Positions 19,178 through 27,955 of a stretch of 64,000 nucleotides of DNA are shown here, piece by piece (position 1 is the stretch's first letter; each line of letters begins with the position of its first letter). The notes under the pieces were generated by a model, which was given only the letters and a program-made list of their open reading frames with translations, was not told the origin of the DNA and did not search any database. The position numbers and the translations under genes were made by a program. The stretch comes from Enterobacter bugandensis (GTDB lineage: Bacteria; Pseudomonadota; Gammaproteobacteria; Enterobacterales; Enterobacteriaceae). The stretch spans positions 2,604,001 through 2,668,000 of the forward strand of contig NZ_LT992502.1 of the NCBI RefSeq assembly GCF_900324475.1, given 5' to 3'.

Positions 19178-20230
19178 TTAAAAAGTGACGCCCATTTTGA
19201 TACTGAGTTCCGGATGCTGATCGACATACTTCATATAGCTTTCCGGGCTGGTGGTGAAGGTGACGACCGGGTCGATCAGATCTTCACAGTTCAGATAACC
19301 GTTCATCAGCAATTCCCAGCAGGTCTCTTCGATACGCTTGCGGCTCCAGCGCGGATAGTCCGGGTTCGGTTCACTGCAGGCGCGGGAGAAGACAATCTTA
19401 GCGTTGTTAAAGTGTGCTTCGCGGCCCAGGTTGAAGCCTGCCGCAAACGGTTTGGCGAAGGCCACGTAGGAGATGGTGCCGCCGTAGGCGAGCCCGCGCA
19501 GCGCGGACTGCAGCGCATCCGCAAAGCCGCTGGTTTCGATGATCACGTCCGCGCCCTGCTTGCCGGTCAGCTTTTTAATTTCCAGACCGACATCGGTACC
19601 GATTGGATTCAGGCAGTGGTCCGCGCCGTGACGGCGAGCGATCTCACAGCGGTGTTCAATCGGATCAACGCCGATAACCACTGACGCACCGGCTTTTTTC
19701 GCCAGCTGAATCGCAATCTGTCCGATGGCTCCCAGACCGACCACGACAACAAAGTCACCCACACGGACGTTGGCATCTCGCACGCCACTCATGGCGAACT
19801 GCGCCGGATCGTAGCAAACGGCATTCTTCCAGGACGCGCCCTGCGGCATTTTACGCAGCTTATAGTTGTTTACCGCGTTAACAATGACCGTCTCCTGCAG
19901 CGGGCCGTAGCAGCAGACGCTGTCGCCGATCTGGTATTCCGTTACGTCTGCACCGCATTCAATAATGTCGCCAACGATCATGTTGCCCAGCTGGAACTTA
20001 CCGAATTCGATACCGCGCGCAGCACCCTCTTCACGCGGCGTGAACATCTGCCACTCTGCGTTGAACTCTTCATCAATAAACGGGCTTGCCGCGCGGAAAT
20101 CCACGACTTCCGTTCCGTGCTTCGGGGCGCCAAAGCGGGCGCGAATTTTCACTTCATGTGTTTCCACAGCACGGTCTTCATACTCCACCAGCGCCGCTAC
20201 GCGTGGCGCTATCGCAACTAACTTCTTCAT
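19178..20230 (-). CDS. ycjQ: D-guloside 3-dehydrogenase YcjQ
   Basis: Medium-chain dehydrogenase/reductase of 350 residues, the K-12 length. It should oxidise C3 of a guloside with NAD+, starting the conversion of D-gulosides to D-glucosides together with YcjR and YcjS. The nucleotide motif is VVGLGAIGQIAIQLA (about 180-195), and GADVIIETSGFADAL follows. It lacks the structural-zinc four-cysteine lobe of many alcohol dehydrogenases. Confidence 0.92.
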   Translation of the reverse strand: MKKLVAIAPRVAALVEYEDRAVETHEVKIRARFGAPKHGTEVVDFRAASPFIDEEFNAEWQMFTPREEGAARGIEFGKFQLGNMIVGDIIECGADVTEYQIGDSVCCYGPLQETVIVNAVNNYKLRKMPQGASWKNAVCYDPAQFAMSGVRDANVRVGDFVVVVGLGAIGQIAIQLAKKAGASVVIGVDPIEHRCEIARRHGADHCLNPIGTDVGLEIKKLTGKQGADVIIETSGFADALQSALRGLAYGGTISYVAFAKPFAAGFNLGREAHFNNAKIVFSRACSEPNPDYPRWSRKRIEETCWELLMNGYLNCEDLIDPVVTFTTSPESYMKYVDQHPELSIKMGVTF

Positions 20231-20259
20231 AACTTGCTCCTGATAAAAAATTGGCCGCC

Positions 20260-21102
20260 TTAGCCCTTGACGCCACCGGCGGTCAAACCACTTTTAATAA
20301 AACGTTCAGAGAGTGCGTACATGATGACCACCGGAAGCGCCGTCACCAGCGATGCCGCCATCATGCGACCCCAGATATAATCTGGCGTACTAAAGAGCGT
20401 GTTCAGCCCGACCGGCAGGGTAAAGTTGCTGGCGCTGGACAGGAAAATGGAGGCAAACAGGTAGTCGTTCCATGCCACCATGAAGCAGTAAACAAACACC
20501 GACACGAGACCGGAAATGGCCAGCGGCACGGTAATGCGGAAGATGATTTGCAGGCGGTTCAGACCATCCATCATCGCGGCCTCTTCTATTTCGTCCGGAA
20601 TGGTGTCGAAATAGCTGCGCAGCATGAATACCGCCGTAGGCAACGTCTGGGTCACCATGGTGATGATCAGCGCCAGTTCAGTGTCGTAAATGCCGAGCGC
20701 GGTGATGATTTTGAACAGCGGCACCACCAGCAAAATCCCGGAGAACATATAGACGGTGTAGAAGCTCGCGTTGATCGTCGCACGTCCTTTAAAACGCAGC
20801 TTGGACAAGGCGTAAGCGCCCAGCGTGCCGAGAAACACCGCAATTACCGATGACGTCAGCGACACCACCATGCTGTTGCGGAAATAATCCACGAACGGGA
20901 AAATTAGCGGGTTAAAGATGTCAACGTAATGCTGAAGCGTCCACGCCTGCGGCAGAATAGTCGGATTCAGCGATATGGCCTCTTTCGCGCTCTTGAATGA
21001 CGTCATCAGCATCACGAAGAACGGGAACAGCGTGATAATCAGAAATACCGTCAGCCCCAGATAGAAACCAATACGGCCCAGTATGCGTTTATTTGTTGCC
21101 AT
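20260..21102 (-). CDS. ycjP: Sugar ABC transporter permease YcjP
   Basis: MalG-type inner membrane permease of 280 residues with about six membrane segments. The ATPase-coupling EAA loop is EIEEAAMMDGLNRLQIIFRI. It pairs with YcjO, and its start overlaps the ycjO stop by 14 bases. Confidence 0.93.
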   Translation of the reverse strand: MATNKRILGRIGFYLGLTVFLIITLFPFFVMLMTSFKSAKEAISLNPTILPQAWTLQHYVDIFNPLIFPFVDYFRNSMVVSLTSSVIAVFLGTLGAYALSKLRFKGRATINASFYTVYMFSGILLVVPLFKIITALGIYDTELALIITMVTQTLPTAVFMLRSYFDTIPDEIEEAAMMDGLNRLQIIFRITVPLAISGLVSVFVYCFMVAWNDYLFASIFLSSASNFTLPVGLNTLFSTPDYIWGRMMAASLVTALPVVIMYALSERFIKSGLTAGGVKG

Positions 21103-21970
21103 TGAGGTTTACCCTTTTTCTGGTCAGCAGAATGACGGCGAAGATGATCACAAACAGCACAACAGAAATGGCGGCTGCTTTGCCCAGATCGTTGAATGCA
21201 AAGGCAGTTTTATAGAGATACACGCCCAGAATATCGACCTTCGTGGTCAGCAGATAAACATCCGCAAACATGTAGAACATCCAGATGGTTCGTAGCGTCA
21301 CCACCGTTGCCAGTACAGGCATGATGGCGGGCAACGTGACGATACGGAAACGCTGCCAGGCGTTGGCTCCGTCCATCTCTGCCGCTTCATACAGCGATTT
21401 ATCAATGGTCTGCAAAATCGCCAGGAATGAGATAAAGGCATACGGGAAGTAGCGCCAGATGGCGAATAGCACCACCAGCACGAAGCTGCTGCCAGGGTTG
21501 TCGAACCAGAGCGGCGCCTGGTCATACAGATGCAGCAGATCGACGCCCAGATAGTTCACAATGCCGTAGCCGTTGTTGAACATGTATTTCCAGGCAAATA
21601 CCAGGGAAATAGAGGGCGTCACGTAGGATAAAATCACCAGCGAACGCGCCGTCTTCCGGAGACGAAACTCACGGTTAAAGAAGATGGCGACAGCAAGCCC
21701 CAGCCCGGTGCTGCCGAGCACGACCAGCGCCGTATACCAGAACGTCATCCACAACGAGTGCCAGAACGCAGCATCCCCCAGAATACGGATATAGTTATCC
21801 AGGCCAACAAACACCGCATCAATACGCGGGTTAAGCGGCAGGCGTAAGAAACTGATTTCAATATTGGAAATCATTGGCCAGGCCACCAGGCCCCCCAGCA
21901 AAATCAGGCTGGGGGCCAACAGCAGCATGGCGAAAGGCATATCTGAACGACCAGAAAACAACGTCTTCAT
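21089..21970 (-). CDS. ycjO: Sugar ABC transporter permease YcjO
   Basis: MalF-type inner membrane permease of 293 residues with about six membrane segments, beginning after a short cytoplasmic tail (MLLLAPSLILLGGLVAW). The EAA loop is SLYEAAEMDGANAWQRFRIV. It forms the importer channel with YcjP; the likely cargo is a glucosyl disaccharide or glucoside brought by YcjN. It follows ycjN by 22 bases. Confidence 0.93.
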   Translation of the reverse strand: MKTLFSGRSDMPFAMLLLAPSLILLGGLVAWPMISNIEISFLRLPLNPRIDAVFVGLDNYIRILGDAAFWHSLWMTFWYTALVVLGSTGLGLAVAIFFNREFRLRKTARSLVILSYVTPSISLVFAWKYMFNNGYGIVNYLGVDLLHLYDQAPLWFDNPGSSFVLVVLFAIWRYFPYAFISFLAILQTIDKSLYEAAEMDGANAWQRFRIVTLPAIMPVLATVVTLRTIWMFYMFADVYLLTTKVDILGVYLYKTAFAFNDLGKAAAISVVLFVIIFAVILLTRKRVNLNGNK

Positions 21971-21992
21971 AATTTCCTTCCGCAGAGCGCTC

Positions 21993-23285
21993 CTATCGTT
22001 GTGAAATCAGGTCAGTCAGTCGCGTCTGGCTCTTGCTAAGCGTTGCGCTGAGATCTTGTTTACCCACGGTGACGTTATGCACCATGGAGCTGATAATGCC
22101 GGACCCTGTCACATCGCCCATGCGCGTGAAGTTTTTGTCGCCGACAGCACCAAACACCTGTACGTTCGGGAATTGGGCGATCAGTTCATAAGGCAGTTGC
22201 CCAAACGCTTTAATCACCTCGTTGTTTTTCCAGGTATCCGTTCCTACGACCAGCGTGTTCACCGGCAGCGCCGCGCCCGGCGACATCATGACCCAGTCGG
22301 TTGCGTTTTGAGCCTGCTCCATCCACGTCACAAACTTTTCAGCCGCTTGCGTTTCTTCTTCGGTTTGTCCGCTGGTGATCGTCAACGAGGTGACCATGCC
22401 ATAAACGGCAGAGGACTTTTCTGTCGGGACAACGAAGCCAAGGTTGGCAGGGTTACCATCCTGGAATACCGCTGGCAGGATGTAGGTGGAATAGACGGCC
22501 ATCGGTGCAGAACCGTTCATGAAGGCATCTTTGATCTCCATGACGTCGTTCGAGCCCGGCATGGTGGTCGCGGCCAGCGCTTTATAGAACACCAGTGCTT
22601 TCGCCATTTCAGGGGTGTCAATTTCAACGTTTCCGTTGGCATCAAAAACGTTCGCGCCGCCGGAAAGCGCAAACTGGGAGAACGCCTGCTCGGTCATGAC
22701 GCTTTCCGCGGTGGGCAGCGCAATACCGTAATGTTTGTTGGCCGGGTCGTTAAGCTTCTGGCTGGCTTTCAGCAGCTGTTCCCAGTTATGCGGTTCCTGA
22801 ATACCCGCAGCGGCAAGCACATCTTTGTGATACCAGACGCCGGACAGCCAGGCGCTCATCGGCACCCCTGTCCAGGCTGTGCCGTCTTCAGTACGCACAA
22901 CGCGCAGGATCCCGTCATAGAAGGTCTTTTCGCCTACCGCTTCAATGGCTTCACCGATAGCCTTGCGATCCAGCAGTTGTTCCTTATCCATGACTTTCGC
23001 GTAATCATGGCTGACTTCAATCACTTCAGGCAGCGCGCCCGTTCTGGCGAGCGTAATCACTTTGGTGTTGTAGGCATCTTCTTCCACCGGCACCTGCTTC
23101 ACCGTAATGCCGGGGTTTTCTTTCTCGAATTTTTCGATCAGTTTCGTAATAACCGCCTGGCGCTCCTGCTCTACTGACGAGTGCATGAACTCAATGGTCA
23201 CAGCAGACGCTTTATCATCTTTACAGCCTGATAACAGGGCGCACGAAACCAGTGCTGATAACAGCACAATTTTGGGCATTTTCAT
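21993..23285 (-). CDS. ycjN: Sugar-binding lipoprotein YcjN
   Basis: Family 1 extracellular solute-binding protein, 430 residues. The signal peptide ends in a lipobox, LLSGC, with the lipidated cysteine at residue 21. The mature protein has the usual FEKENPGITVKQVPV segment and an aromatic-rich sugar site, including SAWLSGVWYHKDVLAAAGI. It should be anchored on the periplasmic side and deliver sugar to YcjOP. It starts 13 bases after ycjM. Confidence 0.93.
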   Translation of the reverse strand: MKMPKIVLLSALVSCALLSGCKDDKASAVTIEFMHSSVEQERQAVITKLIEKFEKENPGITVKQVPVEEDAYNTKVITLARTGALPEVIEVSHDYAKVMDKEQLLDRKAIGEAIEAVGEKTFYDGILRVVRTEDGTAWTGVPMSAWLSGVWYHKDVLAAAGIQEPHNWEQLLKASQKLNDPANKHYGIALPTAESVMTEQAFSQFALSGGANVFDANGNVEIDTPEMAKALVFYKALAATTMPGSNDVMEIKDAFMNGSAPMAVYSTYILPAVFQDGNPANLGFVVPTEKSSAVYGMVTSLTITSGQTEEETQAAEKFVTWMEQAQNATDWVMMSPGAALPVNTLVVGTDTWKNNEVIKAFGQLPYELIAQFPNVQVFGAVGDKNFTRMGDVTGSGIISSMVHNVTVGKQDLSATLSKSQTRLTDLISQR

Positions 23286-23298
23286 TTTAGGGTCCTTT

Positions 23299-24996
23299 TT
23301 AGTTTTCTTTAATCCACATAACCTGCCATGGATTGAGGGTCAGCTCTTTACCGCTAACAGCTTGTCCTGATAGTAATTCCATACCAGTAAGCGTGTCCCC
23401 ATAAACGGTATGAACGTTATTACTAAAATTAAACAGGGCTGTAATTCTCTCACCGTTATCAGCCACGCGAACAATTTTAAGAATTTGTTCATCCAGTGAT
23501 TCAAAAAATGCCTGGGCATCAGGGTGAAACGCACTTTCCCCACGACGAATCGCAATAAACTCGCTTAAACGGGAATAAATTTTATGACGAATGCTATTTT
23601 TATTATTAAGTTCGAGATCAACCTGACCTGCGGTATATTTCTTGCGGTTTATCGCGCGGTTATAGCCGAGGCGCTCGACCCCTTCATAATCGTTACGGGA
23701 GCCAAGAATACTTTGAATATACACGGCAGGTACACCTGGGAAACTTAACAGCACCGCATGCGCCAGAATAAAGCGCGCAATGCGTTCATCATCTGAACTG
23801 TTTTGCGCGCTTAACGCGTCAAGATAGGTCACATTAATTTCGTAAGGACTGCGCGTACCGTCAGGATTATTTTTCCAGTTGACCAGCGCCCCTTCCTGCT
23901 GAAGTTTCTCAACCAGTGCGAGGATTTCTGATTCCGGCAGAATGCCGCGCAGTGGGTTCAGACCGATACCGTCATGAGACGCCAGGAAATTGAACCAGGT
24001 CGTTTTTGTTGAAGGCAGCGCCAGCGATCCCGCCCACTGACAGAGAGCGTTAACATCCTGACGGTGCACTGCATGCAGCACCAGCGGCGGCAAGGAGAAC
24101 TGGTAGACCATCTGAGCTTCATTTTCACCGTCACCGAAATAAGAGATATTGTCCTTATGCGGAACGTTCGTCTCAGTAATGATCACGGTACCCGGCGCCA
24201 CGGCCTCGGTAATAGCACGGAAAAGCTGGATAAGGCAGTGAGTCTGTTCCAGATGGATACAGCTTGTTCCAGGGATCTTCCACATAAATCCGACGGCGTC
24301 CAGACGGATATAACGCGCCCCTTCCGCCAGGTAATGGAGCAGCACGTCAACCATTGCAATCAGCACCTGAGGCGAGGCGAAGTTAAGATCGATCTGGTCA
24401 TCGCTGAAGGTGGTCCAAAGATGACGCACGCTGCCATCATGCAGCGTAAACGGCGTCAGCAACGGTAATGCGCGAGGACGCGTCACCGCAGATAAATCAG
24501 TTTCTGGATCGACAGCAATAAAGAAATCTTCGTAGCCAGGTTTCTGCGCAAGATAATTAGCAAACCATTCACTTTTTGCTGACATATGGTTGCAGACGAA
24601 ATCAAACATTAAGCTGGCAGACTGTTTTAAATCAGCAACGTCTTGCCAGGTCCCGGTTTCAGGCGCAACGTTGTGGTAATCAATAACGGAAAATCCGTCA
24701 TCAGAGGACCACGGATAAAAAGGTAAAAGGTGGACATGGGAAAACGTGCGAGCAAGCCACTCATTATAAAAGCGGGTAAATACCGGCAACGCTTTCTCCC
24801 CTTTCGCGGAGAACTGATCGGCGTAGGTGATCAGAACAACGTCTTTTTCATCCCAGCCTGATTTACGCTTTTCTGTAATATCAACAGCAGCTTGTTCAAG
24901 CTTTGTTAATAACACTTTAAAATGTGCTTCAGAAAATGATTCACCGTAAATATGATTGATAAGTTTTTTAATTTTTGCGTTCACATTATTTTCCAT
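23299..24996 (-). CDS. ycjM: Glucosylglycerate phosphorylase YcjM (GH13_18)
   Basis: Sucrose-phosphorylase-type enzyme of 565 residues. K-12 YcjM phosphorolyses 2-O-alpha-glucosylglycerate to alpha-glucose 1-phosphate and glycerate. The (beta/alpha)8 barrel has the nucleophile Asp in YIRLDAVGFMW, the acid/base Glu in VIITETNVPHKDN, and the third acid in LASHDGIGLNP. It is first in the operon. The ATG at 24996 overlaps the candidate YcjW operator; the ribosome-binding site (GGGA) is weak, and an in-frame GTG five codons later is an alternative start. Confidence 0.92.
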   Translation of the reverse strand: MENNVNAKIKKLINHIYGESFSEAHFKVLLTKLEQAAVDITEKRKSGWDEKDVVLITYADQFSAKGEKALPVFTRFYNEWLARTFSHVHLLPFYPWSSDDGFSVIDYHNVAPETGTWQDVADLKQSASLMFDFVCNHMSAKSEWFANYLAQKPGYEDFFIAVDPETDLSAVTRPRALPLLTPFTLHDGSVRHLWTTFSDDQIDLNFASPQVLIAMVDVLLHYLAEGARYIRLDAVGFMWKIPGTSCIHLEQTHCLIQLFRAITEAVAPGTVIITETNVPHKDNISYFGDGENEAQMVYQFSLPPLVLHAVHRQDVNALCQWAGSLALPSTKTTWFNFLASHDGIGLNPLRGILPESEILALVEKLQQEGALVNWKNNPDGTRSPYEINVTYLDALSAQNSSDDERIARFILAHAVLLSFPGVPAVYIQSILGSRNDYEGVERLGYNRAINRKKYTAGQVDLELNNKNSIRHKIYSRLSEFIAIRRGESAFHPDAQAFFESLDEQILKIVRVADNGERITALFNFSNNVHTVYGDTLTGMELLSGQAVSGKELTLNPWQVMWIKEN

Positions 24997-25010
24997 GGTA
25001 GCGGTCCCAC
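24995..25010. promoter_or_regulatory. Candidate YcjW operator at the ycjM start
   Basis: ATGGTAGCGGTCCCAC is a CG-centred imperfect dyad; on the minus strand it reads GTGGGACCGCTACCAT and overlaps the ycjM start codon. It lies just downstream of the predicted transcription start, a typical repressor position. It shares 14 bases with the site at 15051-15066. Confidence 0.6.
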
Positions 25011-25017
25011 GAGGGGC

Positions 25018-25046
25018 AATCTACTCCCCTGAAAAATATCTGTCAA
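25018..25046 (-). promoter_or_regulatory. Predicted sigma-70 promoter of the ycj operon
   Basis: On the minus strand TTGACA (25041-25046), 17 bases, then TAGATT (25018-25023). The -35 is a perfect consensus. The -10 lies in the loop of an AGGGG / CCCCT inverted repeat. Confidence 0.75.
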
Positions 25047-25137
25047 CGAACCGGGAGGCTGAAAAACGCAATTACAAAGCAGCTCTGTGCAGTAATGTGA
25101 GCTGCCGCAAAGAAAGTGAGGGAAAGGGATGAAATGT

Positions 25138-25170
25138 CGTTAGCCCTTCCGGGGAGAGAAAGGGCTAACG
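25138..25170. terminator. Hairpin downstream of pspD
   Basis: Perfect 11-base inverted repeat CGTTAGCCCTT / AAGGGCTAACG with an 11-base loop, just after the psp operon. No T-run follows on the minus strand, so it may protect the mRNA 3' end or terminate with Rho rather than act as a simple terminator. Confidence 0.55.
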
Positions 25171-25180
25171 CGAGCGTGAA

Positions 25181-25405
25181 TTATCGGGATAAGTAACGGC
25201 GTGACAGCCGCTTTGCCGCTTTTTGCAACAGAGGTTCAAGCGCCACGGCCAGCAACATTCTGACCGGCTTGCGGGCAACAGATTTGATCGCCCAGCCCGC
25301 CACACCTGCCGGGCCGTAACGTAACGCCGTCATCAGAACCAGTTTACCTGCGATTTTCAGGCCGGGTTTTACCTTCTGACCGGCCTGTTGCCAGTTTTTC
25401 TTCAT
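25181..25405 (-). CDS. pspD: Phage shock protein D
   Basis: A 74-residue basic protein, last gene of the psp operon here. It has a moderately hydrophobic stretch ([19 protein letters not shown]) and a basic C terminus ending RRYLSR. It is a peripheral inner membrane protein of the phage shock response with unclear function. It follows pspC by 12 bases. K-12 has pspE after it; none is found here. Confidence 0.9.
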   Translation of the reverse strand: MKKNWQQAGQKVKPGLKIAGKLVLMTALRYGPAGVAGWAIKSVARKPVRMLLAVALEPLLQKAAKRLSRRYLSR

Positions 25406-25417
25406 GTATATTCTCTC

Positions 25418-25777
25418 TTAAAGCTGACGAAAACGACTTCTCAGCGTAAAGGTATCGGATGTGACATAGCGTTCCATTTCACGTAACCGCTTCTCCCCTT
25501 CAGCCAGCCGATCGTCAACCGCATTGAGAAGATCATTACTGGTAGGCGCGCCTTCCGCAGCCAGTTCGCCTTCCGGCATCGGGTCAAGTACAAACGACAG
25601 CACGATGTAGGCCACGAAAGTGATAAACGCCAGGCCGAAAAATATCGACAGCACCGTGACCACACGAACCAGCTTTACCGGAACGTCGAGATAATGGGCC
25701 AGCCCGGCGCAAACGCCGCGCACCATGCCCTGCTGTGGAATTCGCCACAATTTTTTGTTCAGATTCAGTCCTGACAT
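25418..25777 (-). CDS. pspC: Phage shock protein C
   Basis: A 119-residue inner membrane protein that, with PspB, senses membrane stress and draws PspA away from PspF. The N-terminal PspC domain has MVRGVCAGLAHYLDVPVKLVR, then one membrane segment (about 40-65, LSIFFGLAFITFVAYIVLSFV), and a charged C-terminal part. Its ATG shares one base with the pspB stop (TAATG), so translation is coupled. Confidence 0.95.
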   Translation of the reverse strand: MSGLNLNKKLWRIPQQGMVRGVCAGLAHYLDVPVKLVRVVTVLSIFFGLAFITFVAYIVLSFVLDPMPEGELAAEGAPTSNDLLNAVDDRLAEGEKRLREMERYVTSDTFTLRSRFRQL

Positions 25778-26001
25778 TAACGGTCCCTCCAGTTAGGATG
25801 TTCTGCATCCAGGATTGCTTCCAGCGCCTGAATGCGATCGCGCATCTTGTTAGCCTGGTCGGTAAGCTGCGCAAGACGTTGTTGTTCACTCTGGGATAAA
25901 TCGTTCCCTGAAGAACGGTTGCTGTAGTGCAGCCATAGCCAAATCGGCAAAACAAACAGCACGAAAATCGTCAGGGGAATGGCCAGAAAAAGCGCGCTCA
26001 T
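25777..26001 (-). CDS. pspB: Phage shock protein B
   Basis: A 74-residue inner membrane protein with an N-terminal membrane segment (MSALFLAIPLTIFVLFVLPIW) and a cytoplasmic coiled coil (LAQLTDQANKMRDRIQALEA). It acts with PspC in stress sensing. The frame is open to 26052, but the ATG at 26001 follows AAGGAG by 5 bases and gives the K-12 length. Confidence 0.95.
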   Translation of the reverse strand: MSALFLAIPLTIFVLFVLPIWLWLHYSNRSSGNDLSQSEQQRLAQLTDQANKMRDRIQALEAILDAEHPNWRDR

Positions 26002-26054
26002 GTGTACTCCTTGTCGTCGGATGCTTAGCGGCACGCTCAGGTGCCGCAACATTA

Positions 26055-26744
<690 letters not shown>

Positions 26745-26774
26745 TTATCGGGCTATGCCCTGCTGTACTGATAA

Positions 26775-26790
26775 TACAATTCCCGTGCCA
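26775..26790 (-). promoter_or_regulatory. Sigma-54 promoter of pspABCD
   Basis: On the minus strand TGGCACGGGAATTGTA fits the -24/-12 consensus (TGGCAC-N5-TTGCA) with one difference, and resembles the K-12 pspA promoter. PspF should activate it from upstream sites in the 26791-26880 region, which is AT-rich and could hold the IHF bend. Confidence 0.88.
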
Positions 26791-26889
26791 GTTTTTTATC
26801 TTATTGATTTTACACGGTGTGATTGATTTTTATTCACCACAGAACTATGCTGACCTGGTGAATATCGCTAAGGAGTGGTTAATTTCATC

Positions 26890-27867
26890 ATGGCTCAATA
26901 CAAAGATAACTTACTCGGCGAAGCCAACAGCTTTCTTGAGGTGCTGGAACAGGTCTCTCGCCTTGCGCCGCTCAACAAACCGGTGCTGATTATCGGCGAG
27001 CGCGGCACGGGTAAGGAACTGATTGCTAACCGTCTGCACTATTTATCCGGACGCTGGGACGGCCCCTTCATTTCTCTAAACTGTGCGGCGCTGAATGAAA
27101 ACCTGCTCGATACCGAGCTGTTCGGCCACGAGGCGGGCGCGTTTACCGGCGCTCAGAAGCGCCATCCGGGACGTTTTGAGCGCGCCGACGGCGGCACCCT
27201 GTTCCTTGATGAACTCGCCACCGCGCCGATGCTGGTGCAGGAAAAGCTGCTACGCGTGATTGAGTATGGTGAACTGGAGCGCGTCGGCGGCAGCCAGCCG
27301 CTGCAGGTTAACGTGCGCCTGGTCTGCGCCACCAACGCCAATCTGCCGGAGATGGTCGCGGAGGAGAAATTCCGTGCCGATCTGCTTGACCGCCTGGCCT
27401 TTGACGTCGTTCAGCTTCCGCCCCTGCGCGACAGGAGAAGCGACATCATGCTGCTTGCTCAACAATTTGCGATTCAGATGTGCCGCGAGCTCGGTCTCCC
27501 TCTTTTCCCCGGCTTCAGCGATCATGCGCGGGAGACGCTTCTGGCCTACCGCTGGCCGGGAAATATCCGCGAACTGAAGAACGTTGTGGAGCGTTCTGTT
27601 TACCGCCACGGCAGCAGCGAGACGGAGCTGGACAATATCATTATCGATCCTTTTCAGCGCAATGCGCCGCCGGTTTCCTCCCCGTCATCGTCAGGCGATA
27701 CTCCCGCGCTGCCCCTTGATTTGCGTCAGTTCCAGCACGAGCAGGAGCAACAGCTGCTGGAGCAAAGCCTGAAGGCGGCGAAATATAACCAGAAACGCGC
27801 GGCCGAACTCCTGGGCCTGACCTACCATCAGTTACGGGCATTGCTTAAAAAGCATCAAATGCGCTGA
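26890..27867 (+). CDS. pspF: PspF, sigma-54 activator of the psp operon
   Basis: Bacterial enhancer-binding protein, 325 residues, without a receiver domain; PspA is its negative regulator. The AAA+ domain has Walker A GERGTGKE (about 35-42), the GAFTGA loop that contacts sigma-54 (in HEAGAFTGAQKRHPGRF), and Walker B GGTLFLDEL. A Fis-type helix-turn-helix closes the protein (KRAAELLGLTYHQLRALLKK). The ATG at 26890 matches K-12; AAGGAG lies 14 bases upstream, which is long. It is divergent from pspA. Confidence 0.95.
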   Translation: MAQYKDNLLGEANSFLEVLEQVSRLAPLNKPVLIIGERGTGKELIANRLHYLSGRWDGPFISLNCAALNENLLDTELFGHEAGAFTGAQKRHPGRFERADGGTLFLDELATAPMLVQEKLLRVIEYGELERVGGSQPLQVNVRLVCATNANLPEMVAEEKFRADLLDRLAFDVVQLPPLRDRRSDIMLLAQQFAIQMCRELGLPLFPGFSDHARETLLAYRWPGNIRELKNVVERSVYRHGSSETELDNIIIDPFQRNAPPVSSPSSSGDTPALPLDLRQFQHEQEQQLLEQSLKAAKYNQKRAAELLGLTYHQLRALLKKHQMR

Positions 27868-27955
27868 CAATATCGGCACTTACCCGCAGACATTTTTACG
27901 AAGCAGGCGTAAGTGCGATACACTTTGCAGATCGAACCTAAAAACCTTAAAAATT

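Noticed and set aside
22056..23177. 373-residue plus-strand frame
   Set aside because: Antisense shadow of ycjN, which has a clear lipobox and family match.
25085..25105. Half-site TGTGA/TCACA upstream of the ycj promoter
   Set aside because: The second arm is a poor match to CRP, and the distance of about -82 is not decisive.
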